DNA of 64,000 nt, from NCBI GenBank assembly GCA_044868005.1, contig JBIOVX010000229.1, positions 1-64,000 on the forward strand, in the 5' to 3' direction. The position numbers and the translations under genes were made by a program. The notes below the pieces were generated by a model. That model ran no database searches, was not told the origin of the DNA, and saw only the letters and a program-made list of their open reading frames with translations. This document shows, piece after piece, positions 1-9,400 of this stretch. Each line of letters begins with the position of its first letter. Positions within the stretch are counted from its first letter, which is position 1. Source of the stretch: DATARR01 sp044868005. Its GTDB lineage: Bacteria; Acidobacteriota; Thermoanaerobaculia; Multivoradales; UBA5704.

Positions 1-744
1 GCGGACCTCGGGCTGCCCAAGGCGATCGAGGGCCTCGCCGATCTTCGCCAGGGCCTCGTGCTGATCACCGGACCGACCGGCTCGGGCAAGTCGACGACCC
101 TCGCGGCGATCATCGACAGGATCAACACCACCTACCGCCGGCACATCGTGACGATCGAAGACCCGGTCGAGTTCGTGCACCACAACAAGCTCTCGGTCTT
201 CTCGCAGCGCGAGGTCGGCCACGACACCTCGAGCTTCGCCGCCGCCCTGCGCGCCGCCGTCCGCCAGGACGCCGACGTCATCCTGGTCGGCGAGATGCGC
301 GATCTGGAGACGATCTCCCTCGCCATCACCGCGGCCGAGATGGGCGCCCTCGTCTTCGGCACCCTGCACACCAACGGCGCGGCCAACACCATCGACCGGT
401 TGATCGACGCCTTCCCCGCCGACGAGCAGCCGCAGATCCGCACCACGCTCGCCGAGTCGATCGCCGGCGTCGTATCGCAGCTCCTCCTGCGCACCGCCGA
501 CGGCCGCGGCCGCTGCGCCGTCAACGAGATCCTGCTCAAGACCTCCGGCCTGCCCAACGTCATCCGCGAAGGCAACACGCCGATGATCACCACCATCATC
601 CAGGGCGGCCGCACTCAGGGCATGCAGTTGATGGACGACGCGCTGATGGGGCTGGTGGAACTGGGAAAGATCACACCGCGCGAGGCCTACACCAAGGCCA
701 GCAACAAGGCGCGGTTTGAGGGGATGATTGAGGAGGGTGGGTAG
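1..744 (+). CDS. pilT: Type IV pilus retraction ATPase PilT (5' end outside window)
   Basis: This is the C-terminal two-thirds of a PilT-family hexameric ATPase, which powers pilus retraction (twitching motility, DNA uptake) from the cytoplasmic face of the pilus machine. The reading frame is open to the left edge, so the start lies outside the window. Visible features are the Walker A motif GPTGSGKS, the Asp box around TIEDPVEF, the Walker B-type segment ADVILVGEMRD and the His-box region FGTLHTNGA, all in PilT order. The end is a normal PilT tail. The last 82 bp are repeated with about 93% identity at 5150-5231. PilT identity is firm; PilU or another paralogue cannot be excluded without the N-terminus. 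Confidence 0.93.
   Translation, partial: ADLGLPKAIEGLADLRQGLVLITGPTGSGKSTTLAAIIDRINTTYRRHIVTIEDPVEFVHHNKLSVFSQREVGHDTSSFAAALRAAVRQDADVILVGEMRDLETISLAITAAEMGALVFGTLHTNGAANTIDRLIDAFPADEQPQIRTTLAESIAGVVSQLLLRTADGRGRCAVNEILLKTSGLPNVIREGNTPMITTIIQGGRTQGMQLMDDALMGLVELGKITPREAYTKASNKARFEGMIEEGG
663..744 (+). repeat. Direct repeat, copy 1 (3' end of pilT)
   Basis: This 82-bp segment, the last 27 codons of pilT including its stop, recurs in the same orientation at 5150-5231 with six mismatches by eye. The two copies bracket 4.4 kb containing three genes. The arrangement resembles insertion into the 3' end of a gene with duplication of the target, but could also be the remnant of a second pilT copy. 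Confidence 0.85.
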
Positions 745-784
745 AGGCCACCCTCGCTCAACGCTGCACGGCTGCCTTCGCCGC

Positions 785-2149
785 TCACAACGATTTCAGA
801 TATTCGACGAGATCCGCCTTCTCCTGCGCCGTCAGGCCGAGGCTCTTGACGCTGTCGTAGTGATTGACCACGTCGAGCAGCGTCGCGAATCTGCCGTCGT
901 GATAGAAGCCGCCCTTGGTATGCGTCCACAGGCCCTTGAGCGGCGAAGTCCGGTAGCGGTGGTCGGGAGCCCGGTCGGCCTGGAAGCTGTCGATCCCGAT
1001 CTCCGAGGGCAGGTGCATGTTCCAGCCCGGCTCGGTGAACAGCGGCGGCACGTGGCACGTGGCGCACATCGCCTTGCCTGTGAACAGCGTGCGGCCCCGC
1101 GCCGCCGCCACGGCGTTGAAGCTGACCGCGGGCGGCGAAGGGGCACGCAGGGCGAGCTGGTAGAAGTGCAGGTCCGCGAGCTTGCTGGTGATCAGGTCCG
1201 GCGTCGCGCGCACGTGGCCGAAGCCGTTGGCCGCCGCGATCGGGAACTGCACGGAATCATCCAGGCGCGGGTCGAAGAAGGTCCCCTTGCCGTGCATCTC
1301 CAGGTTGGCGACGAAAGCGTTCCAGTGCGTCACCGATCCCCATCCCGTCCAGGTGTGGAGATTGACGCCCGCGAGGCCGAAGGCGGGCGGGATGAGGGTG
1401 GCCGCGGACTTGGTGTTCGCGGGCGGATCCTGGAAGGCCTTGCCGTCGAGGAGCAGCTCGGCGTCGAACTTGCCCGGACCCCAGGAGCGCAGCACCTGCC
1501 GGACGATGTCCTGCGACACGCCGAGCAGCGACGCGACGGCGGAGAGGTCCGGCGCCAAGGCCGCGATCTTGCCGATGTCGAGGTCGCGGTTGGGCCAGCC
1601 GTCGAGCCGCCCGCCGATGCCTGGCGCGAAGGAATTGTCCACCGTCGAATGGCAGAGCGCGCACTGGATGCCGACGGAGCTCAGCGCGCCGCCGGAGAAG
1701 AATCCCTTGACGCCGACCACCGCGTTCTTCTGCAACAGGAGGAGCGTGACCGCCGGATCGTCGAGATTGACGGTCCCCGCCGCAAGCTGGCGGAGGATGC
1801 TCCTCGGCAAGGCCCCGACGTCCACCTTGAGGCCGAGCGTCAGGGCGGTCCGCGGCGAGAGCCCGGGACCGACCCCGCCATTGGCAGCACCCGCGATGGC
1901 GTCGTCGAGGTGCACCGTGTCACCCCAGAAGGCCTCGTCGCCGAAGGTGTCCTGACGGAAGATCTGGCGTCCCCTGGCGATCGATTGCAGCGCGTCCTGC
2001 TCCGGCTGTCTGGCGTGAGCGGCGATCGGCTCCACGGGTTGCTGGATGGGGACCTGCGCGGCGACGCCGGCTGGCCGTTGGAAGGCGGCGAGAGCGAGCA
2101 GCGTGCCGCCGATCAGGAGGAAAACGAACATTGCGCGTGAGCTGGTCAT
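785..2149 (-). CDS. Secreted di-haem cytochrome c (peroxidase/MauG-like)
   Basis: This 454-residue periplasmic protein has an N-terminal signal segment (hydrophobic run MFVFLLIGGTLLALAAF, residues ~7-23). It carries two CxxCH haem-binding motifs: CALCH near residue 163 and CATCH near residue 361. The architecture matches the di-haem cytochrome c peroxidase superfamily, which transfers electrons through c-type haems in the periplasm; whether this member has peroxidase activity is not visible. The start was placed at the ATG at 2149 because it has a GGAGG 10 bases upstream and gives a clean signal peptide. It is convergent with pilT and divergent from the GntR gene at 2275. It belongs to the block bounded by the pilT direct repeats. 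Confidence 0.85.
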   Translation of the reverse strand: MTSSRAMFVFLLIGGTLLALAAFQRPAGVAAQVPIQQPVEPIAAHARQPEQDALQSIARGRQIFRQDTFGDEAFWGDTVHLDDAIAGAANGGVGPGLSPRTALTLGLKVDVGALPRSILRQLAAGTVNLDDPAVTLLLLQKNAVVGVKGFFSGGALSSVGIQCALCHSTVDNSFAPGIGGRLDGWPNRDLDIGKIAALAPDLSAVASLLGVSQDIVRQVLRSWGPGKFDAELLLDGKAFQDPPANTKSAATLIPPAFGLAGVNLHTWTGWGSVTHWNAFVANLEMHGKGTFFDPRLDDSVQFPIAAANGFGHVRATPDLITSKLADLHFYQLALRAPSPPAVSFNAVAAARGRTLFTGKAMCATCHVPPLFTEPGWNMHLPSEIGIDSFQADRAPDHRYRTSPLKGLWTHTKGGFYHDGRFATLLDVVNHYDSVKSLGLTAQEKADLVEYLKSL

Positions 2150-2274
2150 TTTGAGTTGACCTCCCCGAAGCATCTGCCGGGAATGGGCAGAAGCCGCTGG
2201 TGCGTGATATGCAAGACGGGTAGCAACGGCATGTGTCAGGGCGCGCTCGAGGGGTGATCTGAGACAAGGCGGCG

Positions 2275-3201
2275 ATGGCCAGACGGCGCACAGTCATCCG
2301 TGACGGGGTGCAACAACGCGTCACCAGCGGGTTGCACCTGGGCCGGCTGCACCCCGGCGAGCGCCTCAGCAGCGCCCGCCAGAGCGCCCGCGAGGCGGGC
2401 ACCGACTACCGCACGGTCGTCGCCGCGCTGCGCGGGCTCGAACGCGACGGCCTCGTCGAGATTCGCCCGCGAGGCGGCATCTACGTCGGCCGCCGGGCGC
2501 CTCGCTCGCGCACCGACCCGCTGCAGGGATTCGGCGATCGCCTCGCTGATTTCCTGCTGAACGAGGTCGCCAACGGGCTGCCGGTTGCCGCCGTCGCCGA
2601 GCGTCTGCGGCACTGTCTGGACACCGCCGGCCTGCGCGCCGCGTGCATCGAATGCAACCAGGATCAGCTCGACTTCCTCTGCCAGGAGCTCGCGGTGGGC
2701 TTCGGCCTGGAGAGCGCGCCGGTCGAGATCGATCGCTTGCGCGGCGGCCCGCCGTTGTCCGTGCGCCAGGCGGACGTGCTCGTCTCGACCACCTTCCACG
2801 CCGGCGAGGTCCGGCGCTGTGCGGCCCGGCTCGGCAAGGCCTGCGTCATCGCTACTCTCGATCCTCAGCGCCGAGCTGAGGTGACGCGGCTGCTCAACGA
2901 ACGGCCGGTCTACTTCATCGGCACCGATCCGAGGTGGGCGGCGAAAGCACGCGTGATCTGGGCCTGCGAGGCGGGAGCGGAGAGACTGCGCGCCCTCACC
3001 CTCGGCCTCGATTCACTGGAGAACATTCCGGACGAAGCGGCCGTGATGGTGATGCCGCGGGCGCGACGGCTGCTGGCCGGTACCGCCCTGGTGGAGCGAG
3101 CCCTGCCGCACCGGGGCTTCTCTCGCGACACGACGCGGCAAATTCTCTCTTTCCTGGCGCAGGCCAACACCTCGGCGGCGATGAACCGCGCCGGGCGTTG
3201 A
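2275..3201 (+). CDS. GntR-type winged-helix transcriptional regulator
   Basis: This 308-residue DNA-binding regulator has an N-terminal GntR winged helix-turn-helix at residues ~8-75, with the family pattern LHPGERLSSARQSAREAG then LRGLERDGLVEIRPRGGIYV. The roughly 230-residue C-terminal domain is not a plain UTRA, FCD or aminotransferase domain I can name; it has a Rossmann-like alternation and may bind a ligand. It is divergent from the cytochrome gene, with 125 bp between them, and lies 24 bp upstream of the ABC exporter gene, so it probably forms an operon with the exporter and may autoregulate it. The inducer is unknown. Confidence 0.85.
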   Translation: MARRRTVIRDGVQQRVTSGLHLGRLHPGERLSSARQSAREAGTDYRTVVAALRGLERDGLVEIRPRGGIYVGRRAPRSRTDPLQGFGDRLADFLLNEVANGLPVAAVAERLRHCLDTAGLRAACIECNQDQLDFLCQELAVGFGLESAPVEIDRLRGGPPLSVRQADVLVSTTFHAGEVRRCAARLGKACVIATLDPQRRAEVTRLLNERPVYFIGTDPRWAAKARVIWACEAGAERLRALTLGLDSLENIPDEAAVMVMPRARRLLAGTALVERALPHRGFSRDTTRQILSFLAQANTSAAMNRAGR

Positions 3202-3225
3202 TGGCTTCGAGGGGTAGGGAGCCGG

Positions 3226-5136
3226 ATGCCGAAGCACTACAGCATGGGCGGCCGCGCGGGTGCGGCAGTGGCGAGACCGCCGGGTGGCATGCCTCCTCCA
3301 GCGCCCAAGTCGCTGCGCGAGCGCTTTGGCGCGCTGCGCAACCTTCCTCCGTTCCTCAGGCTGATCTGGCAGACCAGTCCGCGCCTGACCGTGGCCGACC
3401 TGGCGCTGCGCTTGGTCCGCGCCTTCTTGCCGGTGGCCACCCTCTACATCGGCAAGCTGATCATCGACGAGGCGATCCGCCTGGTCGCGGCCGGGGGCAC
3501 GTCCGCGAACCTGAGCGACTGGGCAGCCGGAGGACGGCTCGATCACCTCGGCTGGCTCCTGGCGGCCGAGCTCGGCCTGGCCGTGCTGTCCGACGTGCTG
3601 GGACGCATCGTCTCGCTGCTCGACACGCTCCTCTCCGAGCGGTTCACCAACACCACCAGCGTGCGGCTGATGGAGCACGCGGCCACGCTCGACCTGGAGG
3701 ACTTCGAGGACAGCGAGTTGCAGGACCGGCTGGAACGCGCCCGCCGCCAGACCATGGGCCGGGCCACCCTGATGGGCCAACTGTTCGGCCAGGCCCAGGA
3801 CGTAGTGACCATCGCCGCCTTCGCCGCCGGTCTGGTGGTCTACGCGCCCTGGCTGATCGCGCTGCTTCTTCTCGCGCTGGCACCGGCCTTCCTCGGCGAG
3901 GCCCACTTCAACGCCCAGAGCTACTCGCTCACCTACGCCCGCACGCCGGAGCGGCGCGAGCTCGACTACGTGCGCCAGACCGGCGCCAGCGTCGAGACCG
4001 CCAAGGAAGTGAAGATCTTCGGCCTCAACACCTTTCTGATCGAGCGCTACCGCGAGCTGGCCGGCAAGATCTACCAGGAGAACCGCCGGCTCGCGATCCG
4101 CCGCGCCGGTTGGGGCGGCCTGCTGACCGCCATCGGCACGCTGGGCTACTACGTAGCCTACGCCTTCATCGCCTGGCGCACGCTGCGCGGCGACTTCACC
4201 ATCGGCGACCTCACCTTCCTCGCCGGCTCCTTCCGCCGCCTGCGCAACCTGCTCGAGGGCCTGCTGATCGGCTTTTCCCAGGTGGCGGGACAGGCGCTCT
4301 ATCTGGACGACCTGTTCTCCTTCTTCGAGATCCAGCCGGAGATCGTCTCGCCCGCAAGCCCGCGGCCGTTCCCGGTCCCGATCCGCCGCGGCTTCACCTT
4401 CGAGGACGTGGGCTTCCGCTATCCGGGCGCCGAGCGCTGGGCGGTGCGCCACCTGAGCTTCACGCTGCGCGCCGGCGAGGTGCTGGCCCTGGTAGGGGAG
4501 AACGGCGCCGGCAAGACCACCCTGGTCAAGCTGCTGGCGCGGCTGTACGACCCGGATGAGGGGCGGATCCTGCTCGACGGGCACGACCTGCGCGAGCACG
4601 GGGTCGAGGAGCTGCGCGCCAACATCGGCGTGATCTTCCAGGACTTCGTCCGCTATCACCTCACCGCGGCCGAGAACATCGCGGTGGGGCGGATCGAAGC
4701 CCGGCACGACCGCGAGCGCATCGTCGACGCGGCCGAAAGCAGCTTGGCCGACGAGGTGATCCGCAGGCTGCCAGACGGCTACGACCAGGCCTTGGGCAAG
4801 CGCTTCCGCACGGGGATCGAGCTGTCTGGCGGCGAGTGGCAGAAGATCGCGATCGCCCGCGCCTACATGCGGGACGCCCAGCTCCTGATCCTGGACGAGC
4901 CCACCGCGGCGCTCGACGCCCGCTCGGAGTTCGAGGTGTTCCAGCGCTTCAAGGAGCTGAGCGAGGGGAAGACCGCGGTGCTGATCTCCCACCGCTTCTC
5001 CAGCGTGCGTATGGCGGACCGCATCCTGGTCCTCGCCGAAGGGCAGATCGAGGCCGCGGGCACCCACGAGGAGCTGCTGGCGCAGGGCGGACGCTACGCC
5101 GAGCTGTTCGAGCTGCAGGCGACAGGCTATCGCTGA
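3226..5136 (+). CDS. ABC exporter, fused permease and ATPase
   Basis: This 636-residue half-transporter expected to work as a dimer in the inner membrane has an N-terminal six-helix membrane domain (residues ~50-345) and a C-terminal nucleotide-binding domain. Walker A is GENGAGKTT, the signature is LSGGEWQK, Walker B is LLILDEP, and the switch His is in ISHRF. The layout is that of lipid, peptide or multidrug exporters (MsbA/bacteriocin-exporter type); there is no C39 peptidase domain. The substrate cannot be told from sequence. The ATG at 3226 has GGGAG four bases upstream. It lies just behind the GntR regulator, suggesting regulator-controlled export. Confidence 0.93.
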   Translation: MPKHYSMGGRAGAAVARPPGGMPPPAPKSLRERFGALRNLPPFLRLIWQTSPRLTVADLALRLVRAFLPVATLYIGKLIIDEAIRLVAAGGTSANLSDWAAGGRLDHLGWLLAAELGLAVLSDVLGRIVSLLDTLLSERFTNTTSVRLMEHAATLDLEDFEDSELQDRLERARRQTMGRATLMGQLFGQAQDVVTIAAFAAGLVVYAPWLIALLLLALAPAFLGEAHFNAQSYSLTYARTPERRELDYVRQTGASVETAKEVKIFGLNTFLIERYRELAGKIYQENRRLAIRRAGWGGLLTAIGTLGYYVAYAFIAWRTLRGDFTIGDLTFLAGSFRRLRNLLEGLLIGFSQVAGQALYLDDLFSFFEIQPEIVSPASPRPFPVPIRRGFTFEDVGFRYPGAERWAVRHLSFTLRAGEVLALVGENGAGKTTLVKLLARLYDPDEGRILLDGHDLREHGVEELRANIGVIFQDFVRYHLTAAENIAVGRIEARHDRERIVDAAESSLADEVIRRLPDGYDQALGKRFRTGIELSGGEWQKIAIARAYMRDAQLLILDEPTAALDARSEFEVFQRFKELSEGKTAVLISHRFSSVRMADRILVLAEGQIEAAGTHEELLAQGGRYAELFELQATGYR

Positions 5137-5149
5137 GCCTCGGTGGACA

Positions 5150-5231
5150 GGGAAGGATCACGCCGCGCGAGGCCTACACCAAGGCCAGCAACAAGGCGCG
5201 GTTTGAGGGGATGATCGAGGAGGGATCGTAG
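5150..5231 (+). repeat. Direct repeat, copy 2 (duplicate of the pilT 3' end)
   Basis: This copy of positions 663-744 would encode the same C-terminal residues as pilT (EAYTKASNKARFEGMIEE) but is attached to no gene: it begins 13 bp after the ABC exporter stop and ends with a stop codon 10 bp before the end of the Rpn-type gene. Only six positions differ from copy 1, so the duplication is recent or maintained. Confidence 0.85.
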
Positions 5232-5241
5232 AAAATACCGG

Positions 5242-6219
5242 CTAGCCGAGCCCCATTTCCTCCAAGTTCTTCGCCCGTAGGATTTTGCGGCCCAGCTTGC
5301 GTAGCTCCTGCAGCGACGAGATCTCTTCGACCTGCCGGCGCACCTTCGCAGGCAGCCGGCCGAAGCGGAGGGTCATCTGCTGGAGGAGCATCGTCTGGAG
5401 GCCTTCTCGCCGGCCCTCCTGCCTGGCTTCTTTGAACCACCGGGTCATGTTTTCTTCTAGCCCCATGGGAACCTCCTGGAGATTCACCTCCTCTGGAATT
5501 ATAGTCTTCTGCACCATCCTCTGGACCACCCCTGTGAACCAGGCGTCAACCATTCGTCGGAGCGCCAACCCTCCCGGCGGAAGCCGATCCTTGAGCTGCT
5601 GGAACAGATCTGGCAGGGCCTCGCCCATCTCATTGACTTCGATCTGGAAAAAGGCGGCCGTCGGGTTGCGCTCCAGCTCGGGGCGCTTCAGGTCCAGACG
5701 GCGCTCATCGAGGAGGAGGTAGGTCAGCCGCGGCAGATACCGTCTGAGATCCTTGGGGACCGGCGCGAAGTGCGTTTCCAGCCGGAGCGGCGCGCGCCAG
5801 CGGCCTCTGCCGTTGTGGATCACCAAGGGCAGCACAGCAGGCAGTCGGTCGCCCGGCCCCAGATTCTCTTTTCGGATGATGTCTTCGAGCAGCAGACCGA
5901 CATAGGTCAGCAACCGCACGGCCATGAAGGGGTCAGAGGTGGACTGGAACTCCAGCAGGAGGTAGAGGTAGATCCAACCGTCTCCATCCCCGCGGAGCCG
6001 CAGGCGCCAGATGAGGTCGCTGTGGCGCTCGCGCAGGTCGTCGGAGATGAAGCTATTGCCGAGCCGTTCGAGGGTGGAGAAATCGAGCCGCTCGATCCAG
6101 TCCTCACGAACGAATCCCCGCAGCAGGGCTTCCACCATGGTGCGATGGGAGAAGATCCCCTTGTAGCCGGGGTCGTGCCTCGGCTGCGCCTCCTTGCCTC
6201 CACGCGTAGACTTCGCCAC
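5242..6219 (-). CDS. Rpn/YhgA-like PD-(D/E)xK nuclease
   Basis: This 325-residue member of the Rpn (recombination-promoting nuclease) / putative transposase YhgA family starts with the family hallmark HDPGYKGIFSHRTMVEALL. It has a PD-(D/E)xK-type core in which the Asp of RHSDLIWRL and the Glu-Gln of LLEFQS fit the catalytic D...ExQ arrangement. The C-terminal part has the arginine-rich segment EARQEGRREGL and a DUF4351-like end. Family members cut DNA and stimulate RecA-independent recombination. Here it sits next to a direct repeat and an immune-type STAND gene. The ATG at 6219 is followed at once by a basic N-terminus; the next gene, transcribed divergently, starts 185 bp away. Confidence 0.88.
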   Translation of the reverse strand: MAKSTRGGKEAQPRHDPGYKGIFSHRTMVEALLRGFVREDWIERLDFSTLERLGNSFISDDLRERHSDLIWRLRLRGDGDGWIYLYLLLEFQSTSDPFMAVRLLTYVGLLLEDIIRKENLGPGDRLPAVLPLVIHNGRGRWRAPLRLETHFAPVPKDLRRYLPRLTYLLLDERRLDLKRPELERNPTAAFFQIEVNEMGEALPDLFQQLKDRLPPGGLALRRMVDAWFTGVVQRMVQKTIIPEEVNLQEVPMGLEENMTRWFKEARQEGRREGLQTMLLQQMTLRFGRLPAKVRRQVEEISSLQELRKLGRKILRAKNLEEMGLG

Positions 6220-6333
6220 GCCTATATAAGTCGGAAAAACGCGGACTTATCTTGCAGTGAATTTCAGAAGCGGGTCCGATCGCAGCGGTAACGGGGCGGA
6301 TCCCGAAATTCCGTAGAAACTTCGTCCAAACCG

Positions 6334-6363
6334 TTGACAAACCCTTCCGGCAAGCTCTACGCT
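6334..6363 (+). promoter_or_regulatory. Candidate sigma70 promoter of the TIR-NACHT-WD40 gene
   Basis: A perfect -35 hexamer TTGACA lies at 6334-6339. The best -10 match is TACGCT at 6358-6363 with an 18-bp spacer, which is weak. The start codon at 6405 is preceded by AGGAG at a 9-base spacing. This is the only good -35 in the divergent region between the Rpn gene and the STAND gene. Confidence 0.5.
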
Positions 6364-6404
6364 TCGGCGTAATGATTCCGTATAAACCGTAGGAGAAGCT
6401 CTCC

Positions 6405-9400
6405 ATGGATGCAATACGGCTCGGACGCGACGGCGCAAAGCTCCTCCTGGACCAGTTGGGCGACGAGCTGGGGCGCGCCGATCAGAAACGCCTCGAAGCG
6501 CTGCTCGACCGGATCGGACCCAACGCGCGCATCCGCCTTTCCGAGGCCCTCTCCACCCTCTACCCGGAGCAGGATCGCGAGGCCGCCCTCACCAGCTTCC
6601 GCCAGCTCCGCAGCCGCGTTCAGGCGGCGGCGAAGGAAGCTGGCATAGCCTTCGCTCTGGCCGCCGACACGCGGACCCGCTCCGAGCCCGAAGACCGCTG
6701 GTGCTGGTTCGAGGGAGGAGACCCGACGCTGGGCCAGCTCGGCGTGTTCGCGCAGGGAGAGATAAAAGCCAGCCCGGTTCAGGATCCCGTGCCGCAGAAG
6801 GCGGTGCTCGTCGAGTTCGAAGACGGCAAGCCCGTGGTTCGCTATTTCATCTCCTATGCGCAGAAGAACCGAAGGCTCGCGAGGGATCTGGCGGAACGCC
6901 TGCAGCTCCGGCTCGGGAACTCGTCTGATTTCCGATTCCGCCCGTGGCAAGACGGCGACATCCTGGCCGGTGACCGTTGGCACGAGGAGATCCAAGCCGC
7001 GATCGAAGCCTGCCACTTCGGCCTACTCCTTCTGAGCCATGACTTCCTTGCCTCGAAGTACATCGCACAGCACGAGTTGCCCCGCTTCGTGCCCCAAGTT
7101 CCCGACCTCGCCAGCGGACGGCGTCGGGCGGTGCCGGTGGGCCTCAAGCCTGTACCTTTCGACGGCAGTGTCGACCTTAAGGGCCTTGCCGATGTGCAGG
7201 TTTTCCGCGACGGAGAAGGCAAGTCCTTCAGCGAGCGCACCGCAGAGACAACCAAGGACCGCTTCACCGACGAGCTGCTCCAGCAGGTGTTGCGGATCAC
7301 GCGGAAACTCATAACGCCATCCGGTTCGCAGGTTGCTGCGGCTTCGCGCGAACCGCGTGAGCCGGACGAGCCGGAGTTGCTCGCTGCGGAGTTGCTCTGC
7401 CGGCTCCCAACAGAGGAAGGCTGGCGATTTGTCCCCACGCGTGCAGCTCTCGCCAGCCTCGAAAAAATGGAAGGAGCGGCGGGCGGCACCGGTTCGCAGG
7501 TCGACGCCCTGGAGACCCTGCTCGAATGGGCGAAAACGGTTGATGGCCCGCCGTTTTTCGCCTTGCTCGGCGAGTACGGCATGGGTAAGACCACGACCTG
7601 CGAAGCCTTCACCCGACGTCTTCTGGAACAGCGGAAGAAGGACCCGAACCTGCCGGTGCCGGTCTACGTGGATCTGCGCCGGCTCGGCGACCGGGCGCGT
7701 AGCGAGCCGCCGTTGGCCGCCATTCTGGACACTGTACTCAGCTACAGCCCTCGTAGCGGTCAGACGCAGGGACTCTCGACCGAGCGAATCATCGCCCTGG
7801 TGCGGGAAGGCAAAGCGCTCGCGATCTTCGATGGCCTGGATGAGGTGTTGGTGCACCTCACGCCGGCTCAGGGGAATCGGTTTACGCGGCAGCTCTGGAG
7901 CATTCTGCCTAAGGGCGAACGGCACCGCAGACCAGAGAGGACGAATGGAGAGATCGCAGTCCGGGGCAAGCTCCTCATCTCCTGCCGCACGCACTTCTTC
8001 CGCACCCTGCGCGAGGAGCGCACGCACTTCACGGGCGAGGACCGTGAGGCCCTCTCCGCCTCCGACTACCGAGCCCTCGTCCTGCTGCCTTTCACCGAGA
8101 GCCAGGTCGAGGAGTATCTCCAGAAGAGCCTCCCCGGCTCCGCTGTGCCACGCATCCTGGATCTTATACGCTCCATCCACAACCTACCCGAGTTGGCGGA
8201 GCGGCCCTACACCCTGAGCCTCATCGCCAAGCACATCCCGCAACTGGAGCAATGGAAGCTGGAGGGCCGCAAGGTCACCGGCGTCACGCTCTACCGGCAC
8301 ATGGTGCAGTCGTGGCTCGAGCGTGACATGGGCAAACACCAGCTCACGCCGGACCACAAGCTGCGGTTGATGGAGCGTTTCGCCGCCGAGCTCTGGCGTT
8401 CCAGGAAGCGGTCTTGGAACGTGGAAGAGGTAGAGCAGTGGTTGATCGATTTCCTGACGGAGCATCCGCGCCTCGCCGCGCACTACGAGGGCAAGGACCG
8501 TGACCTCCTGAAAGAAGATTTGCGCACCGCCACCTTCCTGGTGCGCGAGGGCGAGGACGAGTTCCGTTTCGCGCATACCTCGCTCCTGGAATTCTTCCTC
8601 GCTTCGCATCTCGCGCGAGGCCTGAAGGAGCGGCGCCTCGAAGCCTGGGACCTGCCGCGGCCCAGCCTGGAGACGCTCGACTTCCTGGGCCAGATACTCG
8701 CGGAAGAAGAGTCAGCCGCCTCCTGGCTAGTGTGGCGGGAGATCCGGAGCCAATACCGGCCGCGGATCTCCGAACTGGCACTGGCGTACGCGCTCCGCGC
8801 GATCGAGAAAGATCATCCAGCGCCGGTTCTCGCGGGCTTTCGGCTTGAGGGTGCCGATCTACGGGGCTGGCAGATCGCAGGCAAGCAGAGCGCACCGCTC
8901 CTCAACCTCCAAAGCGCGAGCTTCCGCGGCGCCCGGCTGCGGGAGGCGCGATTCGAGCGGGTGGATCTTTCCAGGTGTGACTTCGAAGCGGCGAATCTGG
9001 CTCGCGCCGAGATCCTCGACAGCCGAGCGCGGACCGCGCGATTCCCCGAGGCGTCGCTCGCCGGAACCGTCTTCCGGAGGGTCGACCTAGATGGTTCCGA
9101 TTTCACCGGCGGGAGGCTCCATCGCACGCAGTGGCTGCGCTGCCATCTGGATGAGGTATCCGGCCTTGTGGAAGGGCAGCCTGGAGCCCTGTTCGCGGCC
9201 TGCGAACCCGAGGAGCGATTCCTCCCCGGCAGCGACCTGTGTAGCCGTCCCCTCCTGGTCGGTCTGACGGGGCACCTCGGGGCTGTCATCGCCTGTGCGT
9301 TTTCACCGGAGGGTGTTCGCTTGGCCTCCGCGGGCGACGACGGCACTCTGCGGCTGTGGGACGCCGACTCCGGCGAGGTCCTCGCGGTTCTCGAAGGGCA

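Noticed and set aside
728..2140. Long open frames antisense to real genes (for example 728-2140 plus, 57711-60950 minus, 27201-29474 plus, 3013-5067 minus)
   Set aside because: They overlap well-supported genes on the other strand, are Arg/Gly/Pro/Ala-rich, lack domains and ribosome sites, and are expected in very GC-rich DNA.
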